64,000 nucleotides of DNA from Epiperipatus broadwayi (GCA_028023455.1 JAQFVV010012394.1:31838885-31902884), one strand, 5' to 3'; shown: positions 12,008 through 26,289, numbered from the stretch's first letter. Notes: a model not told the origin generated them from the letters alone. Numbers and translations are program-made.

Positions 12008-14517
12008 ACTCATCATCATCCATTATCAATACATTGCAAAATGAAGGTTTCTCCTAGTTCAATCCATCTTCTCTAATCTTTAGCCTTTTTTTCCACATGA
12101 CCTCTGCACACATTCTTATTTTATCCATCCATCTCACATGTGATCTCTTTCTGAGTTTTTTATAATCCTTTGGAATCCAGTTTAAGATTTCAATTGTCCA
12201 TCTATTGTCATTTCTTTTAAAAATATATCCATCCCAACTCCACTTGTCTTTTAATTTTTCAACGATGTCAGTAATACTTGTTTGTTCTCTTATCCATGTA
12301 TTGTGTTTTTGATCTCTTCTTGTTATTCCTATTGTGCATCTATCCATACTTTTTAGTGGTCTGAATTCTTTGTATTGCTCTTCTATTAAGTTTCCAAGGC
12401 TCGGATTTATAAGTAAGAACTAATAACACATATTTATTAAAAACCTTTCTTTTCAAACACATAGGCATATTTTATTTTAATATTGAGTTATTTTTACCAA
12501 AAGCACTCCAACCAAGTTTAATTCTATGATTGATTTCATCCATTATGTTTTTATCTACAGTAACAATATGTCCAAGCTATTTATAGTTATTAATTTCTTC
12601 TAACCCATCATAATCAATCTTTATTTTCATCTTTTGATAAAATCTATTGAACATTACTTTAGTCTTTTTAACATTTACCTTTAGTCCTTTTTTTTTACTT
12701 TCATCTAATAACTCTTGCAACATATCTTGAAGCTGTGAAGTATTATTTTCAAAAACAACTATAGCATGTGCAAAATCTAAGTGACTTAAATAAGCTTCAC
12801 TTACTTTTACTCCTTTAGCTTCCATACTAATCCATAAAATACTTCTTGCAGCATTGCTGTAAAAAGTTTTGGAAATATGGAGTCACTCTGTCTTACACCC
12901 TTCTCAATGTTAACCTTCCTAGTATCATTACATAATCTTATTGTTGCTGTTGCATTTTTATAAACTTCAAAATATGACAGTATCCTGGGTCTATATCTTG
13001 ATGACTCAATGCTTTAATTACTGAAGAAATGCTTATAGAATCAAATATTTTCTCATAATCTACAAATCCAAAGTATAATGACAATTCGTATTCATTGGTA
13101 CTTTCTATAACTTCTCCCAATGCTTGGATATGATCTACTGTACTAAAACCACTTTTGAATGCAGCTTGTTCTTTTGGTTGGTTAAAATCCAATGTTTTCT
13201 GTAGATGAATTATATTAAATTTATTAAGCACAAGCAGTTTGACATAGTAATAACGTGAAAGGCTAAAACCTTCAGCAGATGCACTTTAAAAATGCTTATG
13301 TGACAGCCAATCATGAATTGTAATTTACTTAGCAAAATTTTGTATAAAACTGGTAAAAGACCGATAGCTCTGTAATTTCTAATATTTTCTTTATCACCTT
13401 TTTTATATATTAATATTAGTACAGCATTCTTCCAATCATCTGGTATATCTTTATCATTTAGACATTTCGTATATAACTTTGTCAAAAAAAATTATATTTC
13501 TTCATTTAATATATCGATTACAACTCCATCATTACCTAGAGTTTTTCCTTTCTTTATAAATTTTACTGAATGTCTCATTTCTTCCATTTAAAATCCTGGG
13601 CAATTCAGAAGTTATAATAGATATAGGATGTATTTGTTCTTTATTACTATATAATTCTTGATAGAACTCTAATCATTTTATGATGTCATCTCCCCATTTA
13701 GTAATAGTTCCATCTTTTTTTCTTATTGCAGATATAAGTTTTTAACTAATATCAAAATGTTTTACATTCTTAAGACGTTTTTCTCTTCCACAGCTTTCCT
13801 TGCTATTTTACAATTATACTTTCTTATATTATTATCAACTCTTTTTCGACCATTTTACAAAATTCGAGATATTCAATCCTTCTTAATGCATCATTTTTAT
13901 ATATTTTTATATTTCTTCTTTTCTTCATGAATTCTCTAGTCTCAGTAGAAATTGTATTGGTCAATTGCTGCTTTTTTCTACCAGCTATATTATTGCAATT
14001 TTTAAAAGTGTATCAGTTATTTAAAAATCTGAATCATGTTCAAAATCTAATAATATCTGAAACTGATATGTAAGTTCTAATTTAAATTCATTAAAATGTT
14101 TCTGAAGATTAGGAATATCAACTGTAAATAGTGTTGTTTTTTAATAATTTTTGGCTCTCTAGTTTTGCATTAACATATATCTTACATCCTACTAATCGAT
14201 GAACACTTCCTGTGTTAAATTTATTAAGAACATTACAATCTTGAAATATGTATTTTCTGTTAGTCAAAATATAATCCAATTCTGCTGTACTTTCATTTGG
14301 ATACTTCCATGTCCATTCCCTTTTAACATTTTTCTCAAAAAAAGAATTCATAATATAATTTTTTTTTTCTGCAAACCACAAATCTTTGTCCTCTCTCAAT
14401 TTACTTACTATACTTTCATTTTTTATTTGTTTACCAATTCTAGCATTAAAGTATCCCATAAAAATTTTAACATTTTTTTCAGTCTGATCAAAAGCCTTTG
14501 GTACATCCATATCAAAT
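12008..14517 (-). pseudogene. LINE copy B: endonuclease/RT polyprotein, decayed
   Basis: Same LINE family as copy A, reading leftwards, truncated within the APE endonuclease at a point matching MDVQKIFDQ in copy C. Readable parts: endonuclease C-terminal half (14118-14510), RT palm (12938-13485), post-palm (12577-12825) and C-terminal domain (12054-12347). Catalytic losses are visible. The endonuclease block reads MGYFNARIG where GDFNARIG is expected (Asp to Tyr), the later SDHR motif reads SVHR (Asp to Val), and RT motif C reads FAHA for FADD. Motif A FVDYEKIFDS keeps its Asp. At least three frameshifts separate the parts. The 3' tail is the ATC-rich tract at about 12012-12024. Confidence 0.93.
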
Positions 14518-15714
14518 TAAAACATGAAATTCAAATTAGCCTTTTAAATAGTAATTTAGATCTAACCTCAATACAAGAACTATGTATTTTAGTACTCTCA
14601 GTTCTCGATTAAATATAGACCCATTTTCATCATGGTTAAAAATGTTAATAGTAACAACAAATCACTTAATTTTTCAAATTACACATGATAAGAGTGACTT
14701 TGCACATTAGTGTTATCTATTATGAGCTTTAATAATCAATTATTATCAGACATGTTTAAATTTCCGTCTTCAAACCAATTTTGAATTTTCCCTTTGTCAA
14801 TGAGGCTTGGGATCTATATTTGGATGTAATGCAGTTATGCACTAGAAACTGCCTTTATTTTACTTGTCAAGCTAAAAAATTGAAATTACAATCCACTTAC
14901 AGATTTGAATCAAAGTCAATCTGCTTGTATAGTTATGTAGATTGATTCCAATGCACTAACTATATATTTTAATATTCTAAGATCCTAAATAACTGTTCAA
15001 AAATATTGCTTTGGGTTCAAAACTTAAGCTGATTTGACTATTAAGTTTTTAGTCTGATAGATAAAATATACGTAAGAGTAATTACTGGATGCGTAATTAC
15101 ATTACGCCCAGCTTTAAACTCCAAGCCTCATTATTAAAAGTCAGAATCAAAGGATGGGGGGGGGCAGAGGATGAAAATGCATTTGATAATGATTGATTGG
15201 TCAACCTTATAGTAGATAGTGGCAGATTGGAGTACAACTCGTTTTAAATATGTGTATACTTAGTCATTTTTCTCGGAAATTAACAATGTCCATATATATA
15301 TAGTTCAACTAAAATAGTATCAGTAACTAGTGCTTATTTATATTCATTCTTCGTAAAAAGTAACAATTAGAAATTGTTTTTACATAACAGTCTTTGTCTG
15401 TGTCGAAAGATAAACCTATGTTTAATTGTATGAATATATAAAATTCATAATAAAACTAAAATATCTGCACTTAAAAAAACATTTACTTTTAAATATATAT
15501 AATTATCTTTGTCAATATTTAATATCAAATTACGTCAACGTAATTTTTATTATCCAATAATTAATTAAAAAGGTTAACTGCAATTTATTTCGACAAACTT
15601 GTCTTCAAAAAAATTAATAGTTTGAAATTAAAAATTAATTATTTTAAAATATTTTAAGAAAAAAAAAATGCAGAAAATAGTTATTTTTATAAGACGCAGT
15701 CTTTCTATATCTTT
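14518..15714. other. AT-rich spacer with one diverged family-1 core
   Basis: About 14765-14815 (-) carries a worn family-1 core (CCTCATTGACAAAGG then AAATTGGTTTG). The rest shows no gene; a poly-G run sits at about 15157. Confidence 0.5.
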
Positions 15715-16188
15715 CGTGGCATTTATCGATCTATTTACTCATCTATCTAACTATTCATCTAACTACCTACTTAATATTTATATATTTTCTTGTGTATATA
15801 TCTATTCACTTACTTGCCTACCTATCTACTTAACTACATCTATCTATCTATTTATCTGTCTATTTATTTATCTAATTACCTCATATTTATCTACCTAATT
15901 ATCTCATATTTATCTACCTAATTACTTCATATTTATCTACCTATTTTTCTATCTATATATTTATTTACTTAGGCACCTAATTATTTACTTACCTACCCAT
16001 CTATCTATTTATTTATCCATCTCTTTATCTTTATTTATCGACTTACTTACTTATTTACCTATTTATCAGTTTATATATTCATACCTACTTATCTACTTAC
16101 TTGTATATCATCTATTTATTTTGTTACTTATTTATCTTTCTCTTTATCTATCTATCTATCTATTTATCTGTCTGTCTGTCAATCCAAA
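15715..16188. repeat. Degenerate tetranucleotide array (TATC/TACT/TATT)
   Basis: About 470 bp of pyrimidine-phased tetranucleotides: CTAT, CTAC, TTAT and CTGT alternating, ending in a cleaner CTATCTATCTATCTATTTAT and TCTGTCTGTC run. The open frame at 15668-15898 only translates this repeat. Confidence 0.95.
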
Positions 16189-17689
16189 TGGCCACACACA
16201 CACATAAATGACATTTAAATTAAATGCGCATGGAAAGTAAACTGCTCCTATAGCTTTTTTATATTGATTAGCACTATTTAATTCTACTATTATATATTTA
16301 TGAAAAAATATTCTTAAGGTTTTTAAAATTTTGTATTAGAGAATTTCTCTTTATAGATATGATTTAAGACCAATTTAAATAAGATTTTATAAATATCTAC
16401 ATAAATTAATTGTCCCCTTTCAAAATTTTCATTTTCTGACATTGTTTTTGTAATATAGGTTGACTAATATTAATATAAAAACCTGGGTTCAAAGTAGAAT
16501 CCAGGTTCAGAAAAATTTCAGAAAGATATAAAGTTAAATAAATAGACCTGCAATTATATTAGTAAAGTGAAAACTATTTAAAAATTATATTTCAACAGTA
16601 ACTTTATTATGCTTTATAAAGTTTTTACACATTATAGGCAACAAAAACTGTGACAGTTGTAACTTTATATTCAGTATATAAAATAAGAATATATTGGGAA
16701 AATATGAAAGAATTTTTTTCTGGAAGAGGCATAGAAAACCATGCATTTTAAAAGTATGATTAGGTAAAATTTGTTTAAACAAAATTGATATATATTAAAA
16801 CTATTTAAGTGTTTTATTTGGAAGACACTCATAAAACATTTTTGTTCATTTTTTTCAAATATTTTTCCTTCAGTTATATTTTTTAGTGAAAAATATTTTT
16901 AATCAAATCTTTATATTTTATATCGATTTTGCTAAAAACATAATTTTGTAAAATTAAAATAATTTTAAAATTAAAATATTCATGTTTAAAAAAAAAATTG
17001 CAATAATGTTGTCAACCCAAAAAATTTCATACCGTAATTCAGCCTAAAAATATGTAAAAATAAAAAACATTTTAGACAAATCTGCATGTTACAAGAAATT
17101 TCATTAAAATTATATGTAATAATATCTTGGACTATTTCCATCATCTATCAAATCTTCATTCAAATACATTACAATTATAGTTCAAAAGTCAAAAATAAAT
17201 ATTAAAAATAAACTTTTCATGCTTATAAAAATAATATAAAACAGTAATCAAATTATAAACAATCTATATATCTAAAGGATTAATGAAAAAAATTTTTAAT
17301 TATTATGTTATTCCTTTAAATTTTTATAGCTTTAATGCTTGTTTAAATTTGATCTTACATTGTTATGATGCATGTTTTGTACAATCGTTTATGATAAAGT
17401 TTTTAATAAAGATAAATAATATAAGTTTCTTTATAAATTGTATCCGTTTTAAATGTTTAATTTGATATATGGGTTTTCATATGTGTTTGTTTTATATTAG
17501 TTATATGAATAATTCCTTATGTAATCATGTTTGTGGATATTATTATTCATTTCAGAAATCATATTTTATTTGGATTACTTTTACTATATATATATTCTAT
17601 AATGGATTCTATATCAAGTAGGTTGATGTGCTGAGCTATAACCTTTTGTTTGGTAAGAGGATCTAATGGTTTATGTGAGTAAGAGTGTA
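16189..17689. other. AT-rich stretch, nothing recognised
   Basis: No credible gene. A small hairpin, AACCTGG paired with CCAGGTT, lies at about 16480-16507. Confidence 0.5.
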
Positions 17690-18300
17690 GGATAAAACTT
17701 TTAGATAAATGCTTATCTTGAGTCAGCTTCTTGAATTTGGTGTCCTAACTCCTCACTGAAGAATGCCATAGCTCAAAACTGGTCTGGGGATGGGGATAAT
17801 CCTAGATAAAGATGATTTGAATGCTTTCTCTTGTAACATTTATCATTAAAAAATAAAAAAGGTCATTTAGAGCTATTGAAATGTTCTTTATATTACATAT
17901 TGGTAAATGCAAGCTATATAGGTCATGTGACATACAACATGATTTTATTACTATTATTATTTTGCTGTAGGGAGCTTTGGCTAAATTAAATTACAAATCC
18001 TATTAATAAATGGGATATCTGAATTAAGTTCAGACCTATAATTATTTCAGTTGGAGAGCTGAATTCAAAGGTGTCTAAAATTTTCAGATCTTCTTAAGAG
18101 TTAACTTTTAGATAAGTGCTTATCTTGAATTAGTTTTTTGAATCTGATATCCTAGCTACTCATTGAAGAGAGCCATAGCTCAAAACTGGTTTGGGCATGG
18201 GGACCATCCTAGATAAAGATGGTTTGAATGCTTTCTCTTGTAGCATTTATCATTTAAAAAATGTATAAAAACGCTTGTTTAGAGCTATTGAAATGCTCTT
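17690..18300 (+). repeat. Two direct copies of a diverged family-1 variant
   Basis: Blocks AGATAAATGCTTATCTTGA (~17701) and AGATAAGTGCTTATCTTGA (~18111) each lead into a family-1 core (CTCACTGAAGAATGCCATAG; CTCATTGAAGAGAGCCATAG), then CAAAACTGGT.TGG, then GATTTGAATGCTTTCTCTTG or GGTTTGAATGCTTTCTCTTG. The period is about 410 bp. They are far more diverged from the 1-708 units than those are from each other, so this is a separate subfamily or an older expansion. Confidence 0.75.
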
Positions 18301-20866
18301 TATATTATATATATATATATAATTTAACAGCAGTAGAAAAGGATTAAGGAATTAACCAGAAGTACTTCTACAGATTGAAAGACTGTATATAATAATTAAT
18401 TGCCATTATATTTATTATTTATATATAATAACAGAACAAAACAGTGGTATACATTGCAAACATTGTAATCTATTTATCAATAAATAAATTATAAATCTAC
18501 ATCACCAGTATTTATCATTAATACTCAACAATCAATCTTTATGACTGTATCTAAAAGAGGTATACTAATAAAATATCAAACTGGTTATCAGCTAGTTAAT
18601 GCCAAACTTAAAGTGTATTATAAAAACAATCATAAAAATTTCATCTCCATATACATATTTAAGTGCTAAATTTTCTATTTTTATAAACATAATAAAAATG
18701 CAGGGATCTTAATATCATGATTGACTATCTAGTATCTTGAGTTTACTAACTATAAGTAAATTGGCTGTTATAATAAACAAAATAAATTAAATATACAGAT
18801 TTTAAAGGTAATCTTTACTTTTCTGTTATCCAGAGAATTCTCTGGATATCAACACATACTTTTTTCTCCACACCTATTTATACTAAATACCATTATGCTT
18901 GAAACTAGCTTGGAATTGCAAGAACCTTATGTATTGTGATTGTAAACAAGAGAAAATACAAATGTCTAAAGCTTTATCTATTTTACATTAAATAATTTCT
19001 GAGATAATCTACATATCTCTTAAAAACACAATAACCCTATGATAAAATCAGTTATATACACTGCTACTTCAACATAAAAAAATTATTTCAGAAACTATTT
19101 TTTAACAATAACTAATAAATAAAAAAGTAGAAAATTCTGAAGAAATGAAAATGTTACAAACCCAAATTAACATATACTTCCAGACAATACATAATATTTC
19201 ATATAGCAAATGTACTATTATTCCCTGCTGATTTTTATTAATTAACTAACTTTTAAACAAGGTAACTCTCCATACAGTAGTGCCACCCTGTGCCAACCAG
19301 AGTAATCAATGGATGTCAGAAGGCTTGTGCATATTTGCTAGTATAAGAGATGGTGATCATGTGATGTTTGGTGGCTTTTAATATAAATAAGTTATACTCT
19401 TTTACAATAATCAAACCCGGAAAAAAAATCATTTCACAATAAAGAAAACAAATTAAGATTAACTTAAATTCTTCCCCTTTTCTTTTTAAAATGGAAAGGT
19501 CCCATACCATGTTGAAACACCCACAAATCTTTTTAATCAAACAACAATAATAAAAAAATATATTAATTATTGTCAATTATTATTTAAATTAGAAATTAAG
19601 ATTTATAAATAAAAGTGCACACATCAACAACACCTTATCTTATTTTACCATGGATTTTCTTTTAGTTACCTAGTTTTCTTTTTATAATTTTTGCAATTAA
19701 CAGTTCGGTCAAATCTCTTTATTCTAGGTTTTCTTTATAGCTTTCTTAAATAATTATTTTGTCCAGTTGATTTTTCTTTTTTTTTGTACCTCCAAGTTTT
19801 ACATTATCTCATCAAGAATTTTCATTTCACTATATATATATAACTCAGTAGATTATTAAAATATAAAATGTCATTCATACATCCGTTATATAGTTTTAAA
19901 AACGTATCCTGACACTAAATTATATTTTTAATCAACAATTTCATTCTAGATGCAGCTGAGATATTTGCATTCTATATTTTTTTTTTAAGTTAATTATTTA
20001 TTTCTTAAAGTATTACTGGCTTTACTTGATAGATTCCAATTTATTCTTTCAGATGACTTATTTATTGCTAATCTGATATTAAAACTTCACTTGCTGCATT
20101 ATTTGAAGTATACTTATTTTACTTTAAATAATTGTTGTCACAATATAAATTATTTATATTTGACATCACGTATTATATGTAGAATTTATAATACACGAAC
20201 AAATGTCTAAAACATAGTTTACAATAGATACATAGGGCATAGATAAACATGAAATAAGTTTGATAAATATAGAAATGCTGAAATGATGTAAGATTGCTTA
20301 TAAAAACTAATTTTTTTTAACAAGTGTAAAATAAAATAATCTTCAAAATGTAAATATTGTACCTGGCTTAAATAATGCAATTGTCTTACATATTACCTAA
20401 TATGCCTCCATGGCATCTGAAAAGTTATCTTGAAACAATTTAATCAGATAGACTTGCAGTGAAAAAAAAAATACTGTTTCTTGATTTTAACTAATTGCAT
20501 GATATATATTTACAAAAATACAAAGAGAATCAGTAAGAAAGTGATTCGTTTTTTTTTTTTTTGCTATTTCATTATCGAATGTGAGGATTAAAAGTTAAAA
20601 AAAAAAAAAAAGAATTTCTTTATTCTGTTAAATAAAAAACCAATCTGAAGAATAAATGTTTTACAATAAATAATTGCTTTTATTTATATTCACCCTCTCT
20701 GCTTTAAGTATCAAAGGTATTTTTTTTTATTTACATAGAGAATCAATAAGTAAGTGATTATTTTTCTTATTGTATTGTTGAATATTGAAGTGGAAATGTG
20801 CATTATTGACTATAATAGCATTTACTATTTAAAACTGATTGCATTTAACATTATATATATATATAT
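18301..20866. other. AT-rich stretch with one family-1 fragment
   Basis: About 19262-19380 (-) is a family-1 piece (CAATGGATGTCAGAAGGCTT, GGTGATCATGTGATGTTTGG). A perfect 22-bp palindrome, two mirrored TATCCAGAGAA halves, lies at 18827-18848. No gene or other element was recognised. Confidence 0.5.
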
Positions 20867-21663
20867 AAGCCAATAAACATCACATGACCACCATTTCTTA
20901 TGCTTGTGTATAACTGTTTTAAAACAGGCAAAACTCACTATATGTATTGCCACACACAGCAAGCTAGAGTTATCAATGGATGCCAGAAGGCTTGTGCATA
21001 AAATCCCCATCTAGTCCCTACTCATCCAATATCCCCAGACTAGTTTCTGGCTTGGGGCCTTCGTCAGTGAGGAGCCTTGGATCTGAGAGCACTGCACCGA
21101 GATTATTCTAGCTTGCTGTGTGTGGCAATACATATAGTGAGTTTTGCCTGTTTTAAAGCAGTTATACGCAAGCATAAGAAGTGGTGGTCATGTGATGTTT
21201 ATTGGCTTAAAACCATTCCTGCCTAATAGGATAGTGGTGGCTATGGTTATTAAAGAACCAAAGACACCAAAATGTATGGGTGCTGAACTGAGTTCAGACC
21301 CATATGACTATATAAGCTAATGGGTTTGGATTGAAAACATTAAGGTGTTTTCAGTTTAAGACTCATAGTTTTGTAGTTAAGTGGAGATAAAAGGTGGCTG
21401 CTGGAGGGTTGCATTAGATCCTAAAATCTATGTGCAGTGCTCTCAGATCCAAGGCTCCTCACCGACGAAGGCCACAAACCAGAACCTAATCTGGGGATAT
21501 TGGATAAATAGGCACTAGATGGGGATTTTATGCACAAGCCTTCTGGCATCCATTGATTACTCTAGCTTGCTGTGTGTGGCAATATGTATAGTGAGTTTTG
21601 CCTGTTTATATATATATATATATAGTGTAGTTTTGCCTGTTTATATATATATATATATATATT
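20867..21663. repeat. Family-1 cluster: one inverted and two direct units
   Basis: 20867-21103 is a family-1 unit on the minus strand (AATAAACATCACATGACCAC through CAGTGAGGAGCCTTGG). At 21104 it switches to a plus-strand unit (TTCTAGCTTGCTGTGTGTGG) that runs into a second unit at about 21405. That unit ends in two TA-rich tracts (21604-21623 and 21643-21662). The plus-strand part is nearly identical to 1-436, so the amplification is recent. The opposing units could form a long stem. Confidence 0.85.
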
Positions 21664-24589
21664 GTAGCATTATATTTTGGTATCAATGCTACCATAGTCT
21701 ACAAGGCATAAATTGTATCTCATAATAGATAGGACAATTAAGTGATAACTGAAAAACCAAGGCTCAACTTCCATAATGTCAATGCGCAAGAGGAATAATC
21801 ATTTTTATTTATTTTTTAGACTTTAAATATTAATTTTGAAGATTTTTAAATATTAAATGTTGCATTTTCTTATAGCAGTTTAAGAAACAATTAGTGAATT
21901 GTTTTAGCAATGGCCATAAATCCATTTAGTGTTTGTTAATAAACGGTAAATGAGGTTATAAGTTGTGAAACTTTGCTAAATTGGAATATTTACAACAAAT
22001 TCAAATGGTCGATTAAATCATCAGAAGTGCTAATAATTAGAAATATATAAAATTTTGTTACATTTATGTATAAATGTTTGGGCGCATGGGTAAATAATAT
22101 TCACAAAATTAGAAAAATGTGCTAGAAAGACTACCAAAACAATTACTGAAATTTTAGATAATTAAATGTTTAGATTTAATAAATATTTCTAAAATAACAG
22201 AATATAAAACCTAATGAAATTATTGCTGTTAAAATATTAATAAAATTTTATTGATCTAATAATATTTATTGACAAATATTTATTGCTTTAATAAATGAAT
22301 AAATGCATTTTTATTTATTTGTTTATAAGAAATTGATGTCAAACATTTTTTTATTATTATTTTATTTTGTATTACAAAATGAATTTAGACTCATACAATT
22401 TGAGAGAAACACTATAGGGTCTCGTCTGATTATTTACAATACTATAGAGATGTCTTAGAAATGAACCACAAAGAGAGATGCTTGTGGAAAATTTTGACAT
22501 CATAGGAAAAAGTCTATAAACATCAGTAAATTAAAATGAGAGATCAAATTTTCAGTATAGTGCAAGATCGTCTTGTTTTTATACAAAATCGTGATTTTGT
22601 ACATGCATACCTGAAGATGATTAGGTAAGAGGATCATTTTCTAGGAGTCTGCCCTAGATGGGTCAGGTCTACTGCCATTTTATTAGCAGTGATGGATATA
22701 TGATAAACTAAAATATAAAAGGAAAATCAATATATTTTTTTTAAAAAATTTTGTCAAGAAAATTTGAAATGTGCGATATTGAAATTCTAGAATATGTGAC
22801 TAAAACTTTGTTTAAAGGATTTAAATTGTCTTTTTCCAATTTCAAAGGAATATGCTTTTAATATGTGTTCCAATGAAATTTTGAGTGATTATCCCAGAAT
22901 ATTATCCAGTAAAGGAAGCTTTTTGCTAAGAATATTGGAAATGCTTCATATATAAAGGAATAAATAATATTTTTTAGTGAATGGAAATGATTGAAATAAT
23001 TTATTTTAACTAAAACATGATAAGCATGAAAGCAGTATAGTGTCTCGAGTACAGTACTTGTTTTGACTAAATATTTTTAGTGAGTATAAGAACGACTAGA
23101 TGAAGGAGATTAAAGGAATTCAAAATATATATTTAATATTTGAGATGAATATTTTCCAAAATTGATTAATTTAATTGTGATAATTTTAATCTTCAGTAAA
23201 CTTGAATAATAGTGCTACAAATAGTTAAATATATTGTCGTTTGTGAGTCCTATCGATAAATTTGAGAATGTTTGATATTGGATTGCCATATAAACTTTAT
23301 ATTAACGATGTATTAGTTAGTTATGTTTTTGTGAATAGTTTAATAAATTATTAGACCAAATCTAACCATAAAACTTCGTTGGAAATCCAGGTAGTATATT
23401 TTTATTCAATATTTAAGAGTATAGTATTATAGATAAATAAGAATGAATACAGATTACATTTTTGTCAGTGGAGAGGGATTGCATTTGCTTAACCATCATT
23501 TTATATTTATTTAAAATATAAATACTAAGTTATATTTAATCGTTTATGATTTTTTTTAAAGTTCCTTTCTCGATTCACGTTTGAGTAAAACTATCTAGAA
23601 GAAGTAGTACAGTTTTCAGGATAGATGTTATTTATATTTAGTTCACCAAATACTATGTGTTAAAATATATGCTATAATTAATATAAAATTACGATTTGAG
23701 ATTTGCTATTGTGATGTAATTTACATACTAGTCACACTAGCATGATGAAGAAATATTAAAAGACTGTCGCATAAGTGTTTGTAAAATAAACCTTATAGTA
23801 ATAGAATTTGAATTCAAACTCAAACGAATGGAGAATGTGGCAAATGTGTAAGTATTAAATTTATAGTTTTTGAGATACTTGAGTTGATTATATGTTCAAA
23901 GTAAAAGTGGGATGAAATATTGCAATCCATCTCCTATAACATGTATATTGTATTGCCACACATGCTGTGAGTTTATACATCAAATGTAGATATAAACAGT
24001 ACACTACATATAGTTTTTAAAAGAGCGTAAACATTTTTCTCTAATATGTGTTATAAGGAAATAGTTCACATTATAAATATTTATCTTTGATATTTGCTGT
24101 CTTGTGGTGCTGATCTATATTCATTATTATTATTTTGTTTTATTATTTACATAAAATAAACAATTTTGTTATTCGTGTTAAAGTATATGCTGTTATTTTT
24201 TATTCATTATTTTGATATCATTTATGTTCAAATCAAGGTCTAACACTGCTGATTCATTTAAGATTACTTAAATATTTTTTTTATTTTTATATTTGCTATT
24301 TGAATCCAATAAGTTAAAAGTAGAATGCATACGTAAAAATTCCTGATACACATATTCATTCATCTTGATAGTAGTAAATGTTTATTAGAGAAAAACTCTT
24401 GAGATAATTTTTATGATAAATCTTAATGAATATTTATTAAATAGAAAGATAATGTAGTCAATGAATAGATAAAACAGAATTATATAAGCAGGAAATCATT
24501 TAGTAATAAACAAGTGATTGTTGATATATTATAAAAAATTATATATTGTGTTTTAAAAGTTTAATAGTCAATATTTAAACCCCTGAGAA
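21664..24589. other. AT-rich stretch, nothing recognised
   Basis: Nearly 3 kb of A/T-rich sequence. No frame exceeds about 60 codons and no duplicated or inverted block was seen. Confidence 0.5.
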
Positions 24590-24763
24590 TATTCATGTGG
24601 GTTAGTCTTATAAAGGCTCAACCGTATGTGAATGCGTTTTCAGTACGCACTTATGCAACCGAAAGTGCGTTGTCAGTTTCTCTCCTCAGGATTTTCATTT
24701 TACAATAGTTAACCTCTTACTTACAGAATTTCTTCCAAACAAAAGTTAGATTGAGAGGTTACA
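24590..24763 (-). repeat. LTR-like terminus ending at a GTTACA-(AT)n junction
   Basis: On the minus strand this starts TGTAACCTCTC next to an (AT)n tract. It contains a perfect 8-bp stem (ACGCACTT at 24645-24652, AAGTGCGT at 24663-24670), then a TTTATAAGA TATA-like box near 24606-24614. Base composition is clearly less AT-rich than the surroundings. The layout resembles the U3 end of the 2.1-kb LTR-like repeats but the sequence differs. The other end could not be located. Confidence 0.4.
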
Positions 24764-26289
24764 ATATATATATATTATTTCAGATGAAATTCTAATGATT
24801 TTGTTCCCTTACATATTAATAATTTATAAATATTTTCTAATTTCTTTAAGTAAAAGGAAAGTTAAAATCAAAAATATACTATTTGGTTTTTAATTTTTCT
24901 AAATTTGTTTATAAACTATTTAATTAGGAATGTTAATTGGATTATACTTTCTTTAAAACAAATTTATTTATATCTTTTAACATTTTCCATAATAACACCT
25001 GATGGAAGTTTTTGAAAAGGCTCAACTTTTTATTTCTATTATAAAATCTTTATTTTTTACTAAAACTCAATTAATCAGACTTGATTTCTTTTTAATTTAA
25101 TTTTACAAATGAAAATATTGAGAAAATGAGTTATAAATAAGAACAAAGGATTTAATATATCATATTAACAATGTGAAAGTAAATAGAAAATAAACAAATT
25201 CTTTTTTTTAATTGAAACAAACAAAGGTGAATTTACAATAAATCTATCAAATTCTGCTTTAAAATATGATGTTATTTTTTATAATTTTACAATATTTGAA
25301 AATATTTTAGCATTATGCCAATTCTGACAAATAATGTCATTATGGGATCAGTTTCACATAAAATGTGGCCAAACCTTTGCTGTGATTTTTTTTTATTAAT
25401 ATTATGGTCAAGTTTACTTATTTCTATTTTTAAAAGTAAAATACCCATGAATAAAATTAAATGGTAAATATGAGCAATTTTTTCCCAAACAATTAGAGAA
25501 TAAAAAACAAATATTCAATAAACAAGGAAAAAAACATGCTTTTTTAGTTTCCAAACATTTTGTATAAAAATAAGACTACAAAAAGGAACTGTCAACACCT
25601 AAAAAAAATTTTGGAGAAGGTTGATTTTTCATTAATAATGAATTAAAGATGTTTAATATTTTCTGACTGTTCTTAAGATACTGATTTAAAAAATCAATAA
25701 AAACAGAACTGCAGAAAACAAATTTTATGTTAATATCAGTTCAGATAACAGTAAAACAATAATCTAAAGCAAAAGAACTACTATGCTATTTCTGAAGTAA
25801 ACAAGCAACATTTTTTAATAGAAATGAATGCTGAAAAGTTAATCTAAAGGCAAATTATGCATTCATATATTTGCTGCAATTATGCAAAGGTAGTTGTGTC
25901 ACAGCACCATCTAATGGTGGCAGTACACTCCCTCCCCAACTACCAATTACTATTTAATTAATTTTCTTTTTTCCAATTTTTAATGACTGCTGCTTTCTCC
26001 ATCTTTATCCACCTACAAATTACTCAATTTCTTCTCACCCAACATCACTAAGGGATTATCAATCTAAATATAATACTACTTGAACAAAAATGACAGAGAT
26101 ATATTAAATAAAGAAAACCCCAGTATTCTTTATCTTTATCATTTAGCATTCATTTCTTTTCTCTTATATACTCTGTACATTCTTATTATTATCATGAAAT
26201 CTTTTTTTTTTTAGTAAAACCCTTTCTTGAAACAAACATAAGTCTGAATAAATTGGCTCATTCCAGAGGCTAACCTTTTATATTGTACC
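24764..26289. other. AT-rich stretch, nothing recognised
   Basis: No gene or repeat seen. A short, more GC-balanced piece at about 25880-25945 is unassigned. Confidence 0.5.

Noticed and set aside
15668-15898. Hydrophobic 76-residue open frame
   Set aside because: It translates the tetranucleotide array.
20825-21725. Two open frames beginning with the same peptide (MGILCTSLLASID...) on opposite strands
   Set aside because: Both are translations of the same segment of the family-1 repeat; the frames end in TA tracts and are interrupted in the copies at 1-708.
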